From assembly GCA_022825005.1 (NCBI GenBank), contig JAJDYU010000085.1, positions 1 through 64,000 of the forward strand: a stretch of DNA of 64,000 nucleotides, in the 5' to 3' direction. Shown one piece after another: positions 8,046 through 17,363 of this stretch. Position numbers and translations under genes: made by a program. Source of the stretch: Acidimicrobiia bacterium (lineage in GTDB: Bacteria; Actinomycetota; Acidimicrobiia; Acidimicrobiales; Bin134). Numbering within the stretch: position 1 is the first letter of the stretch; each line of letters starts with the position of its first letter. The notes beneath the pieces were generated by a model. That model made no database searches, was not told the origin of the DNA, and worked only from the letters and a program-made list of their open reading frames with translations.

Positions 8046-8885
8046 CTACACGTAGTTCCAGCCGAAGCGGCCTTTTATGCAGAGGTTGCCGCTTGTTACG
8101 TCGTGGTCGTCGGGGGAGGTGCATTTGACGATTTGGTTGTCTTGGACGTGGAGTTCGAGGTTGCAGCCGACGCCGCAGTAGGAGCACACGGTTTGGGTGA
8201 CGGTTTGGTCTTCGGGGCGCCAGTCGTCGGCTTGGCGGAGGTCGAACTCGGTCTTGAACTGGAGGGCGTTGGTGGGGCACACGGCCACGCAGTTGCCGCA
8301 GTAGACGCAGGCCGAGTCGGGCAGGGTCACGTCGAACTCGGTGGAGATGCGGGCGCCGAAGCCCCGGCCGGCCACGGAGATGGCGTAGGTGTGCTGGGCG
8401 TCGTCGCCGCAGGCCTCCACGCATCGGTAGCACAGGACGCACTTGTCGTAGTCCCGGATGTAGAGGTTGTCCTGCACCCGCACCGGCTCGTCCATGGTCT
8501 GGCCGCCGGGGACGTAGCGGTCGGGGTCGGCGCCGTAGTGCTCGGCCCACTGGCCCAACTCGTCGGCCTGGGACACGTCAACACCGGTGGCCAGGAATTC
8601 CAGCACCATCTTGCGGCTGTGGCGCACCCGCTCGCTGTCGGTGTGGACCACCATGCCCTCCTCCGCGGGACGAGAGCAGGAGGGGACCAAGGCCCGGCTG
8701 CCGTCGAGCTCCACCACGCACACCCGGCACACGTTCACCGGGGTGAGGGTGGGGCCGTAGCAGATGGTGGGGGTCTCCACGCCGGCGGCGTCGCAGGCAT
8801 CCAGGATGGTCGCGCCTTCAGGCACGGCCACCTCTTGGCCGTCGATCCGGATGGTCACCGCGGTCTCGGTGGCGACGCTGCTCAC
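8046..8885 (-). CDS. Formate dehydrogenase iron-sulfur subunit (detached N-terminal module of the alpha subunit)
   Basis: The 279-residue protein corresponds to the N-terminal half of NAD-linked formate dehydrogenase alpha subunits (FdsA/NuoG-like). It has a plant-type [2Fe-2S] domain with Cys42, 53, 56 and 70; two [4Fe-4S] ferredoxin motifs at Cys149/152/155/159 and Cys193/196/199/203; and at the end the pterin-proximal [4Fe-4S] motif CSYCGVGC (Cys234/237/241) with Cys269. Translation then stops at FGWNYV, where the molybdopterin domain would normally begin. The NuoG-type His/Cys3 cluster expected around residues 95-115 is absent. Its ATG overlaps the stop of the NuoEF gene by 4 nt, so it is the third gene of the operon and completes the electron path from the Mo site to NAD. 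Confidence 0.9.
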   Translation of the reverse strand: MSSVATETAVTIRIDGQEVAVPEGATILDACDAAGVETPTICYGPTLTPVNVCRVCVVELDGSRALVPSCSRPAEEGMVVHTDSERVRHSRKMVLEFLATGVDVSQADELGQWAEHYGADPDRYVPGGQTMDEPVRVQDNLYIRDYDKCVLCYRCVEACGDDAQHTYAISVAGRGFGARISTEFDVTLPDSACVYCGNCVAVCPTNALQFKTEFDLRQADDWRPEDQTVTQTVCSYCGVGCNLELHVQDNQIVKCTSPDDHDVTSGNLCIKGRFGWNYV

Positions 8886-10660
8886 GAGCTATTTCCTATC
8901 AGGCCCAGCGCCAGAGCGGAGCGCACCGCGGAGGCGGCGGTGTGGCCTAGGCCGCAGATGGAGGCGTCCACCATGGCCAGGGCCATGTCGTCGATGAGCT
9001 CGGAGCGCTCGGGGGCCAGAGGACGGCCAGAGGCCTGGAGTTCCACCAACACCTCGTGCTGGCGCTGGGTACCCACTCGACAGGGCACGCACTGGCCGCA
9101 CGACTCGTCCCGGAAAAACTCCGCAATGCGGACGACCACCGCCTCCATATCCACCGTGTCGTCGAACACCGTCACCACTCCTGAGCCGAGGGTGGCTCCT
9201 GCTTCTCGGGTGTCTTCCAGGGTGAGGGGCATGTCGAGGGCGTCGGGACCGACGAACACTCCGGCCGCGCCGCCCAACAGCACAGAGCCCAACTCCCCGG
9301 TCGGCCCACCGGCCAAATCGAGCAACTCGCCCAGCGTGGTGCCGAACGGCACTTCGTAGAGCCCTGGAACCCCTATCCGGCCCGATAAGCAGAAAAGCCG
9401 AGTGCCGGGGGAGCGCTCAGTGCCCACCGAGCGGTAGGCATCGGGGCCCTCGATCACTATGTCGAGCACGTTGATGAGAGTCTCGGGGTTGTTGATGGCG
9501 GTGGGCTGGGAGAACAGGCCGTGGGTGGTGGGGAAGGGGGGCTTGTTGCGGGGCTCGCCCCGGAAGCCCTCAATGGAGTTGAACAGCGCCGTCTCCTCGC
9601 CGCAGATGTAGGCCCCCGCCCCTCGGCGAACCTCGATGTCGAAACGCTGCCCGCTGCCGGCCACGTCGTCGCCCAACAAACCGGCCGCCCGAGCTTGCGC
9701 GATGGCGCTTTCCAGTCGGGCGGTGGCCCGGGGGTACTCGCCCCGGATATAGATCCAACCGTGGGGTGACCCGGTGGCCAAACCGGCAATGGTCATCGAC
9801 TCGATGACCGCGAACGGGTCGTGCTCGCACACGATGCGGTCTTTGAAAGTGCCCGGCTCTGACTCGTCGCAGTTGGCCACCACGTGCTTGTCCGGGCCGG
9901 GCTCGTCGGCCACGGCCCGCCATTTGATCCCGGTGGGGAAGGCCGCACCGCCCCGGCCGGACAGCCCGGAGTCGGAGATGTCGGCGATCACCGCGTCGGA
10001 TCCCATCTCGATGGCTGCTGCGAGAGCCTCATAGCCGCCATGGTCCCGATAGGAATCCAGGGAGGTGGGATCGACTTCACCCACCCGGCGCAGCACCCTC
10101 AAGCTGGGGTCGCCCGCTTGGGGCAGATGGAAGTCCTCTTCGTCGTCGGATGGCACTCGATCGGGCCGCCCAACACCTTGGACAAACAGCGCGGGAGCCC
10201 GCTCGCACTGGCCGAGACAGGGACTGTCGTGGACCCTGGCCCCTTCCGCCTCCAGAGACGTTCGAAGGTCGTTGTTGCCCGCCATGGCACAGGCCGGATC
10301 GACGCAAAGGTGGACGACGTCGTCGCGGTGGCCGGGGTCGGTGGTGCGCAGCAGCTCGTAGAACGTGGCCACTCCGTAGGCCTCAGCGGGGGGTACCCCC
10401 AGCCGCTCGGCGGCCCCGTTCAAGCCGCCGGGACTGATCCAGCCGATCTCGTGCTGGAGCGAGTGCAGCACCGGCAACAACAGGTGGCGCAGGCCGTGGC
10501 GCCGGCTGCGGCCCCCGCGGACTATCCGCTCGGTTTCGACGACGGTGGCCGCGTCTGCGGGGGGGACGATGGCGTCGATGGCGGCCTGTTCGGCTTCGGT
10601 GGGCTGATCGTCCCCAAAGTGCAGGTCAGCCAACGGGTGCCCCCGCAGTCTCGGGGGCAT
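8882..10660 (-). CDS. Formate dehydrogenase diaphorase subunit, NuoE-NuoF fusion
   Basis: A 592-residue fusion of the two NADH-side modules. Residues 1 to about 170 are NuoE/FdsG-like with a thioredoxin-fold [2Fe-2S] site, Cys119/124 (CVDPACAMAG) and Cys148/152 (CLGQCERAP). From about residue 205 it is NuoF/FdsB-like: NADH site SGLSGRGGAAFPTGIKW, FMN segment GAGAYICGEETALFNSIEG, and a [4Fe-4S] site ESCGQCVPCRVG plus SICGLGHTA. It transfers electrons from formate to NAD+ via FMN, or the reverse, in the cytosol. The ATG at 10660 would overlap fdhA by 35 nt; a TTG at 10633 is an alternative. It is translationally coupled to both neighbours. Confidence 0.93.
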   Translation of the reverse strand: MPPRLRGHPLADLHFGDDQPTEAEQAAIDAIVPPADAATVVETERIVRGGRSRRHGLRHLLLPVLHSLQHEIGWISPGGLNGAAERLGVPPAEAYGVATFYELLRTTDPGHRDDVVHLCVDPACAMAGNNDLRTSLEAEGARVHDSPCLGQCERAPALFVQGVGRPDRVPSDDEEDFHLPQAGDPSLRVLRRVGEVDPTSLDSYRDHGGYEALAAAIEMGSDAVIADISDSGLSGRGGAAFPTGIKWRAVADEPGPDKHVVANCDESEPGTFKDRIVCEHDPFAVIESMTIAGLATGSPHGWIYIRGEYPRATARLESAIAQARAAGLLGDDVAGSGQRFDIEVRRGAGAYICGEETALFNSIEGFRGEPRNKPPFPTTHGLFSQPTAINNPETLINVLDIVIEGPDAYRSVGTERSPGTRLFCLSGRIGVPGLYEVPFGTTLGELLDLAGGPTGELGSVLLGGAAGVFVGPDALDMPLTLEDTREAGATLGSGVVTVFDDTVDMEAVVVRIAEFFRDESCGQCVPCRVGTQRQHEVLVELQASGRPLAPERSELIDDMALAMVDASICGLGHTAASAVRSALALGLIGNSS

Positions 10661-12551
10661 CGACCAGCTCTACCCTCACCGCAGCAGCCTTGAACTCGGC
10701 TGTACCGGATTTCGGATCCCAGTCGGGGTTGGTGAGCACGTTCACATCGATCAGCTCGGGATGGTGAAGGGTGGTGAAGGCCAGCCCTCGCGGCAGGCTT
10801 GACACCACTCGGGCGTTCATCTCCACCGATCCTCGGGGGGAGCAAACCCGCACCCGGTCGCCGTCGGCGATGCCCAGGCCCGCGGCATCCTGTGAGTTCA
10901 AGTCCAGACCGGCGAACCGCAGCGGCGAATCGTATTGACCGCTCTGCACGCCGGTGTTGTAGGAGTCCAAGGCCCTTCCGGTGGTGAGGCGCAGGGGGAA
11001 CTCCTCGCTCAGTTCCTCGGTCGGCCCCTCGTGCTCCAGCACCGAGAACGGGGCCGGTTCTCGGCCCTCAAGGTCGTCAGCCCACAACCACCCGTGCAAG
11101 AAGGTGCTGCCGGGGTGATCCTCGTCGGGACACGGCCATTGGAGGCCGCCAGCAGCCTCCAGACGCTCCCAGGCCATGCCACCGTGCATCGCCGACAAAC
11201 TGCGCAGCTCATCCCAGGCGGCCTCAGGGTCGCGGGGACCGAGCTCTTCACCCATGGCCTCGGCCATGTCGCACAAGATGTCGATGTCGTGGCGGGCCTG
11301 GCCGGGAGGGGAGACCGCAGGGCGTACCCGCTGCACCCGGCGCTCGCTGGAGGTGACGGTGCCGTCGCTCTCTGCCCAGGCCACCGAGGCAGGCAGCACC
11401 ACGTCGGCCATCTCCGCGGTGCGGGTCATCAGAATGTCCTGCACCACCAGGATGTCGAGGCTCTCCATCTGAGCCCGAGCGTGGAGCACATCGGCCTCGG
11501 AATCGGCCGGATTCTCGCCGATCACATAAAGCGCCCGAAGATCGCCCCGCTCCATGGCCTCGAACATAAGTGTGAGGTGCCAGCCCGGTACCGGGTTGAG
11601 CTCCCGACCGTAGGCAGCCTCGAACCGAGCCCGATCATCAGGGTCGTCCACGCTGGCGAACCCGGGGAACTTGTTGGGGATGGCGCCCATGTCGCCGCCA
11701 CCCTGCACGTTGTTCTGGCCCCGCAGCGGCACCAGGCCCGAGCCCCACCGCCCGACATGGCCGGTGAGCAAGGCCAGATTGCACAGCGACAACACGTTGT
11801 CCACCGCGTTGTGGTGCTCGGTGATGCCCAGGGTCCACAGGATCTGGGCCGTATCGGCAGTGGCGTAGGCGTGGGCCATCTCCACCACCACCTCGGCGGG
11901 GATGCCACAGATGGCGGCCACTGCGTCGGGGGTGAACGGCTCCACCGAGGCGGCATAGGCCTCGAATCCCTGGGTGGAGTGGGCTATGAAGTCCAGGTTG
12001 GCCAGACCGGCGTGGATGATCTCACGGCCGATGCCGTTGGCCAGGGCGATGTCGGTGCCCACGTCGATGCCCACCCAAACGTCGGAGAATTGGGCCGAGG
12101 AGGTGTAGCGGGGGTCGACGCAGTACATGCGGGCACCGTTATCGATGCCCTTGAGCACGTGGTGGAAGAAGATGGGATGGGCCTCGCGGGCATTGGATCC
12201 CCACAAGAGGATCACGTCGGTTTCCTCAACCTCCTGGTAGGAGCATGTGCCCCCTCCTGCTCCGAATACTGTCGCCAGACCGACGACCGAAGGAGCGTGT
12301 CAAGTTCGGTTGCAGGAGTCGATGTTGTTGGAGCCCACCACCGTGCGGATGAACTTTTGGGCGATGTAGTTCATCTCGTTGGTGGCCTTGGAACAGCTGA
12401 ACATCCCGAACGCCTGCGGCCCGTGCTCGGAAATCACCTGATTGAACCCGGCCGACGCCCGTGATAGGGCCTCTTCCCACGTCGCTTCCCGCAGGCTCCC
12501 GTTGTCCCGCACCATCGGCACGGTCAAACGTTCCCGCCTCGCCACTTTCAC
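10626..12551 (-). CDS. fdhA: Selenocysteine-containing formate dehydrogenase, catalytic Mo/W-bis-MGD subunit
   Basis: Read through one in-frame TGA (12300-12302), this frame encodes 641 residues. The sequence around the TGA is SCNRT-Sec-HAPSVVGLA, matching the Sec-His active site of E. coli FdhF (Sec140-His141), so Sec84 would ligate the metal. Downstream are DVILLWGSNAREAHP (pterin-binding) and the MopB C-terminal domain starting near RLTTGRALDSYNTG. Without recoding it would appear as an 83-residue piece and a 529-residue piece. It starts at a GTG with a GAGG ribosome site, and an in-frame stop at 12561-12563 rules out an N-terminal extension. The usual Fe-S N-terminus is therefore absent and is encoded at 8046-8885. 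It follows fhs by 65 nt. Confidence 0.93.
12271..12302 (-). promoter_or_regulatory. Sec codon and SECIS hairpin of fdhA
   Basis: The TGA at 12302-12300 is followed after 12 nt by a hairpin at 12287-12271: arms GUCGUC and GGCGAC (six pairs, one U-G) closing the loop GGUCU. The loop, its distance from the TGA and the first codons after it (UGA CAC) coincide with the E. coli fdhF SECIS as I remember it, where the loop G and U are contacted by SelB. The element lies inside the coding sequence, as is normal in bacteria. Read by eye, not folded by program. Confidence 0.85.
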
Positions 12552-12616
12552 CCCCTTTCCTCAGAGGCACCCTGAGGTAGATCAAGCCTATCTGTCCTCG
12601 GCCTTCTCGGCCGCGG

Positions 12617-14314
12617 TCAGCTCAGGCCGACGATTTCGCCGTTTTCGTCCAGGTCGATGCCCATGGCGGCGGGTTGGCGGCCTAGGCCCGGCATGGTGCG
12701 CATGTCGCCGCAGATGGGGTAGACGAAGCCGGCGCCCACCGAGGCCCGCACCTCCCGCACCGGCAGGGTCCAGCCGGTGGGCGCGCCCTTCAGGGAGGGG
12801 TCGGAGGAGATGGACAGGTGGGTCTTGGCGATGCACACCGGGAGGTGGCCGAAACCGGCCGACTCGTAGGTGTCGAGCTGGCGGTTGGCGGTGGCCGAGT
12901 ACTCCACATCGTCGGCGCCGTACACGGTGGTGGCCACCGCGGCGATCTTGTCTTTGAGCGACAGGTCGTCCTCGTAGAGCACCTTGAACGAGCTGGGTTC
13001 CTCACAGGCCTCGGCCACCGCCTCGGCCAGCTCGGCTGCACCGGCGCCGCCGTCGGAGAAGTGGGTGGTGATCGCGCAGCGGGCGCCGTATTCGTCGGCG
13101 ATCTCGCCGATGGCGGCCAGATCAGCGTCATGGTCACCCGGGAAGGCGTTGATGGCCACCACCGGGGTCACGCCGTGGGCCTTCATGTTTGAAAGCTGCT
13201 TGCGGAGGTTGTCGCCTCCGGCATGCACCTCATCGGGGTTCTCGGCCAGCAGTGCTTCGGGCAGAGGTCGCCCGGCCACGATGCGGTGGTTGCCGGAATG
13301 GGCCTTGAGTCCCCGCACGGTGGCCACCATCACCGCAGCATCGGGATCGATGCCGGAGTAACGGCACTTGATGTTGAAGAACCGCTCAGCGCCCATGTCG
13401 GCCCCGAATCCCGCCTCGGTCACCAAGAAGTCGCCGGTGCGGATGGCGATGCGGTCGGCCACGATCGAGGAGTTGCCGGTGGCGATGTTGCCGAATGGCC
13501 CGGTATGCACCAAAGCGGGGCCGCCCTCCAAGGTCTGCATCAAGTTGGGCTTGAGGGCGTCCTTCAATAGCACGGCCATGGCCCCGGCGGCCTTCAGGTC
13601 TTCGGCGGTGACCGGTTCGCCCGCTTTGGTGTAGCCCACCACGATCCGGCCCAGCCGGGCCCGCAGGTCCGACAGCGACGTGGCCAGCGCCAAGGTGGCC
13701 ATCACCTCCGACGCAGCAGTGATGTCGAAGCCGCTCTCCCGGGGGACTCCGTCGAGCCGCCCGCCCAGGCCGATCACCACATTGCGCAAGGCCCGGTCGT
13801 TGATGTCCACCACCCGGCGCCAGGTGATGTTGTGCAGATCTAGCCCCGACTCGTTGCCGTGGTAGATGTGGGCATCGAGCATGGCCGAGCACATGTTGTG
13901 GGCCGCGGTCACCGCGTGCATGTCGCCGGTGAGGTGGAGGTTGAACAACTCCATGGGCACCACCTGGCTGTAGCCGCCGCCTGCTGCACCGCCCTTGATG
14001 CCGAATGTCGGCCCCAGTGAGGGCTGGCGGATAGCGATGGTGGCCTTCTTGCCGATGTGCCCGAAACCTTGGCCCAGGCCCACGGTGGTGGTGGTCTTGC
14101 CCTCGCCCAGCGGTGTGGGGGTGATGGCGGTCACCACCACATAACGGGCTTTGGGTCGGTCGGCCAGCGCCTCGATGGCGTCCAGGCTGATCTTGGCCGC
14201 CCCCGCCCCGTAGGGCTCCAGCATCTCAACCGGGATGCCGGCTTCTTCAGCGATGTCGGTCAGCGGTCGGAGATTCGCCCCGCGGGCGATCTCGAGGTCA
14301 GAGGGAAAAGACAT
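12617..14314 (-). CDS. fhs: Formate--tetrahydrofolate ligase
   Basis: The enzyme makes 10-formyl-THF from formate, THF and ATP. The 565-residue length is standard. The P-loop-like segment TPTPLGEGKTTTTVGLGQGF lies near residue 65, the Fhs signature VTEAGFGADMGAERFFNIKC is in the middle, and the C-terminal active-site strand EVRASVGAGFVYPICGDMRT is intact. The start at 14314 is chosen because GAGAGGCGG lies just upstream; an ATG five codons earlier is less well placed. It is the first gene of the apparent fhs-fdhA-NuoEF-FeS operon, coupling formate dehydrogenase to folate C1 metabolism together with FolD. The divergent gap to xylA (14315-14451) shows no clear regulatory motif. Confidence 0.96.
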   Translation of the reverse strand: MSFPSDLEIARGANLRPLTDIAEEAGIPVEMLEPYGAGAAKISLDAIEALADRPKARYVVVTAITPTPLGEGKTTTTVGLGQGFGHIGKKATIAIRQPSLGPTFGIKGGAAGGGYSQVVPMELFNLHLTGDMHAVTAAHNMCSAMLDAHIYHGNESGLDLHNITWRRVVDINDRALRNVVIGLGGRLDGVPRESGFDITAASEVMATLALATSLSDLRARLGRIVVGYTKAGEPVTAEDLKAAGAMAVLLKDALKPNLMQTLEGGPALVHTGPFGNIATGNSSIVADRIAIRTGDFLVTEAGFGADMGAERFFNIKCRYSGIDPDAAVMVATVRGLKAHSGNHRIVAGRPLPEALLAENPDEVHAGGDNLRKQLSNMKAHGVTPVVAINAFPGDHDADLAAIGEIADEYGARCAITTHFSDGGAGAAELAEAVAEACEEPSSFKVLYEDDLSLKDKIAAVATTVYGADDVEYSATANRQLDTYESAGFGHLPVCIAKTHLSISSDPSLKGAPTGWTLPVREVRASVGAGFVYPICGDMRTMPGLGRQPAAMGIDLDENGEIVGLS

Positions 14315-14451
14315 GGACCCGCCTCTCATGCTCGATGCTTGATGTCAACCCCGCAAGCGTACACGGACAATCAGCCGGTGATCGGGCGACTGCGGCAGGC
14401 GATCCTTAGAATCGGGCGGTGGCAGCAACGGCCCCATGACGGAGGCTCGAC

Positions 14452-15789
14452 ATGACTGAATTCTTCGACACTGTTCCCGAGCCGGTGGCCTTTGCCGGAC
14501 GCAGGGCGGGTCTCGGCCAATTGGCCTACCGGGTGTACGACCCCGAGCGGATGGTGATGGGGCGGCGCATGGAAGATCACCTGCGCATTGCGGTGTGCTA
14601 CTGGCACAGCTTCAACTGGCCGGGAAGCGACATTTTCGGCCTCGGCACGTTTGACCGCCCCTGGCTGGAGCCCGACCAAGACCCGATGGCCGCGGCCCGG
14701 GCCAAACAGGATGCCGCCTTCGAGTTCTTTGAGAAGCTGGGCACCCCGTTCTTCTGCTTTCACGACGTGGACATGGCCCCAGAGGGCAGCACACTGGCCG
14801 AGAGCCGGGCCAACCTGGACGCCATGGTCGAGCGGGCCGCGGAAAAGATGGAGGCCACCGGTGTGCGGCTGCTGTGGGGCACGGCCAACCTGTTCAGCCA
14901 TCCGCGCTACGCCGCAGGGGCGGCCACCAACCCCGACCCCGATGTGTTCACCCACGCGGCGGCCCAGGTTCGCCACATGCTCGAGGCCACCCACCGCCTA
15001 AACGGGGCCAACTACGTGCTGTGGGGCGGACGTGAGGGCTACGAGACACTGCTCAACACCCGACTGCGCCAAGAGGCCGACCAGCTCGCCCGCTTTCTGA
15101 CCTTGGTGGCCGAGCACAAGGACAAGATCGGCTTCACCGGCACGCTACTGATCGAACCCAAGCCCCAGGAGCCCACCAAGCACCAGTACGACTACGACTG
15201 CGCCTCAGTTCACGGCTTTTTGGATCGCTACGACTTGGTCGACGAGTTCAAGGTGAACATCGAGGTGAACCACGCCACCTTGTCGGGCCACTCCTTTCAC
15301 CACGAGGTGGCCTATGCGGTGGACAACGGCATCTTCGGCAGCGTGGACGCCAACCGGGGCGATCCCCAGAACGGTTGGGACACCGACCAGTTCCCCAACT
15401 CGGTAGACGAGTTCTCGCTGGCGCTCTACGAGATCCTGCGGGGAGGGGGATTCACCACCGGCGGGTTCAACTTCGACACCAAGCTCCGGCGCCAGAGCAT
15501 GGCCCGAGACGATTTGTTCTGGGGCCACATCGGCGGCATCGACACGCTGGCCCGCTCCCTGCTGGTGGCCGAGGCCATGGTGGCCGACGGGGCCATCGAA
15601 CAAGCCAGGGCCGACCGCTATGCCCGCTGGGACTCAGGTCTGGGCGCGAAGATCATTAAGGGTGAGGTGGACCTTGCCGCGTTGGGCGACCAGGCGGTGG
15701 CAAACGGGCTCGACCCCCAACCGGTGTCAGGGCGCCAGGAGCGGCTGGAGAACGAGGTAAACCGCATCATCTGGTCCACGCCCAACTGA
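14452..15789 (+). CDS. xylA: Xylose isomerase
   Basis: A 445-residue class II xylose isomerase that converts D-xylose to D-xylulose with two divalent metals. Visible hallmarks are [19 protein letters not shown] (substrate pocket), the catalytic His in [14 protein letters not shown], the metal-ligand segments [15 protein letters not shown] and [19 protein letters not shown], and the late metal site [20 protein letters not shown]. The following gene, 67 nt downstream, is a xylulokinase, so the pair forms the standard xylose entry into the pentose phosphate pathway. No xylose transporter or XylR-type regulator is present in the window. Confidence 0.96.
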   Translation: MTEFFDTVPEPVAFAGRRAGLGQLAYRVYDPERMVMGRRMEDHLRIAVCYWHSFNWPGSDIFGLGTFDRPWLEPDQDPMAAARAKQDAAFEFFEKLGTPFFCFHDVDMAPEGSTLAESRANLDAMVERAAEKMEATGVRLLWGTANLFSHPRYAAGAATNPDPDVFTHAAAQVRHMLEATHRLNGANYVLWGGREGYETLLNTRLRQEADQLARFLTLVAEHKDKIGFTGTLLIEPKPQEPTKHQYDYDCASVHGFLDRYDLVDEFKVNIEVNHATLSGHSFHHEVAYAVDNGIFGSVDANRGDPQNGWDTDQFPNSVDEFSLALYEILRGGGFTTGGFNFDTKLRRQSMARDDLFWGHIGGIDTLARSLLVAEAMVADGAIEQARADRYARWDSGLGAKIIKGEVDLAALGDQAVANGLDPQPVSGRQERLENEVNRIIWSTPN

Positions 15790-15856
15790 TTTGGGGCCGA
15801 GTAACCGAATGTTAGATTGACTGGCTGATGACGGGCATTGCTGCGATTGGCCGCTG

Positions 15857-17338
15857 ATGGTTGGCCGTGCACTGGTGGCCGGGGTGGACTCATCCACCCA
15901 GTCCACCAAGGTCGAATTGCGAGAAATCGACTCGGGCCAGCTGGTGGACCGGACCAGCGCCCCGCACACTCACGCATGCTGGGAACCGCCGGTGAGCGAG
16001 CAGGAACCGTCAACCTGGTGGGAGGCGTTGTCGGCCTGTCTTGCCCAGTTCACAGATGCCGACCGGTCCAACGTGGCGGCAATGAGTGTGGCCGGCCAGC
16101 AGCACGGACTGGTGCTGGTAGACGAGGACGGAGCGGTCTTGCGTCCGGCCAAGCTGTGGAACGACACCACCTCCGCACCGCAGGCCCGAGACCTGGTGGC
16201 CCGCCACAGCGCAGAGCAGTGGGCCCAGCGATGCGGGTCGGTGCCGCTGGCGTCGTTCACCATCGCCAAGCTGGCCTGGCTGTTGGAGCACGAGCCCGAG
16301 TTTGGCGCCCGGATCGCTCGGATCATGCTGCCCCACGACTGGATCACCTGGCGGCTGACCGGCGCCCATGTCACCGACCGTGGTGACGCCTCGGGCACTG
16401 GATGGTTCGATCCCGCCAGAAACGAAGTGGCCGATGATCTTCTGGGATTGGTTGTGGGTGAGCTGGAAAACTGGCTGCCACGCCTGCCCCGAGTACTGGC
16501 CCCCGATGCCGCCGCCGGGGAGATCACCCCGGACGCGGCTGCCGCGCTGGGACTACCCGAGTCGGTGCTGGTCGGCCCAGGCACCGGGGACAACATGGGG
16601 GCGGCCCTCGGATTGGGGCTAAGGCCGGGCGACGCGGTCATCTCCCTGGGCACTTCTGGCACGGCCTATTCGGTGTCCCGCACACCGACCAGCGATCCGT
16701 CGGGCGCGGTGGCCGGATTCGCCGACGCCGCCGGCGGCTTCCTGCCCCTGGTGTGCACCCTCAATGCCACCCGGGTCACCGACACGGTGGCCCAATGGCT
16801 GGGCGTGGACGCCGTCGGCCTGGCCGAGCTGGCTCTAGCCGCGCCCGGCGGTCCGAACCCGCCGGTCCTGGTGCCCTACTTCGATGGTGAGCGCACCCCC
16901 GACCTGCCCCACGCCGCCGGACTAGTTGCCGGACTGCGAAACGACACCACCCGTGAGGAGTTGGCTCTGGCCGCCCACGATGGGGTGCTTTGCGGTTTGT
17001 TCGACGGTCTCGACGCTCTGCGGGCCGCCGGGGTGGACGTCGGCGGCACGCTGCATCTAATCGGAGGCGGGACTCGCTCGAAGGCCTACCGCCTGCGAGC
17101 CGCCGCGCTCCACGGCGAGCCCGTCACCATGCCCGACGACGATGAGACTGTGGCGGTGGGAGCGGCGGTGCAGGCCGCGGCAGTCGCCACCGACCGCCAC
17201 CCGGCTGACGTCGCGGCCCAATGGCCGCTGGGGAGGGGAGAGCAGGTGGAGCCTCCACCCGGCATCGCAGGCGCTGAGGTGAGAGCCCGGTACGCGGAGC
17301 TGCGCCAGAGATCGTTCCCACTTCAATCCGATCGATAA
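15857..17338 (+). CDS. xylB: Xylulokinase
   Basis: A 493-residue FGGY-family kinase that phosphorylates D-xylulose. The phosphate-binding loop AGVDSSTQSTKVELREID is at the N-terminus, AAMSVAGQQHGLVLVDEDG carries the substrate strand, and LPHDWITWRLTG, DASGTGWFDPARN and the ATP-site glycines ISLGTSGTAYSVS follow in order. Co-orientation with xylA supports xylulose over other FGGY substrates. The start is taken at the ATG 15857; a GTG a few codons later is possible. The 25-nt gap to the following selenoprotein gene suggests possible cotranscription, though no functional link is obvious. Confidence 0.93.
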   Translation: MVGRALVAGVDSSTQSTKVELREIDSGQLVDRTSAPHTHACWEPPVSEQEPSTWWEALSACLAQFTDADRSNVAAMSVAGQQHGLVLVDEDGAVLRPAKLWNDTTSAPQARDLVARHSAEQWAQRCGSVPLASFTIAKLAWLLEHEPEFGARIARIMLPHDWITWRLTGAHVTDRGDASGTGWFDPARNEVADDLLGLVVGELENWLPRLPRVLAPDAAAGEITPDAAAALGLPESVLVGPGTGDNMGAALGLGLRPGDAVISLGTSGTAYSVSRTPTSDPSGAVAGFADAAGGFLPLVCTLNATRVTDTVAQWLGVDAVGLAELALAAPGGPNPPVLVPYFDGERTPDLPHAAGLVAGLRNDTTREELALAAHDGVLCGLFDGLDALRAAGVDVGGTLHLIGGGTRSKAYRLRAAALHGEPVTMPDDDETVAVGAAVQAAAVATDRHPADVAAQWPLGRGEQVEPPPGIAGAEVRARYAELRQRSFPLQSDR

Positions 17339-17363
17339 AGCCGGGCTGTGGGAGAGTAGGCCC

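Noticed and set aside
10935-12464. A 509-codon frame antisense to fdhA
   Set aside because: Low-complexity Gly/His/Val composition with no motif; fdhA on the opposite strand is unambiguous.
12561-12563. Another in-frame TGA just upstream of fdhA, possible second Sec
   Set aside because: It precedes the GTG start and ribosome site, no SECIS-like hairpin follows it, and the codons before it do not resemble formate dehydrogenase.
8046-14314. Formate operon considered as part of respiratory complex I
   Set aside because: No NuoB, C, D, H or membrane subunits; the catalytic subunit has the FdhF-type Sec-His site and the operon begins with fhs.
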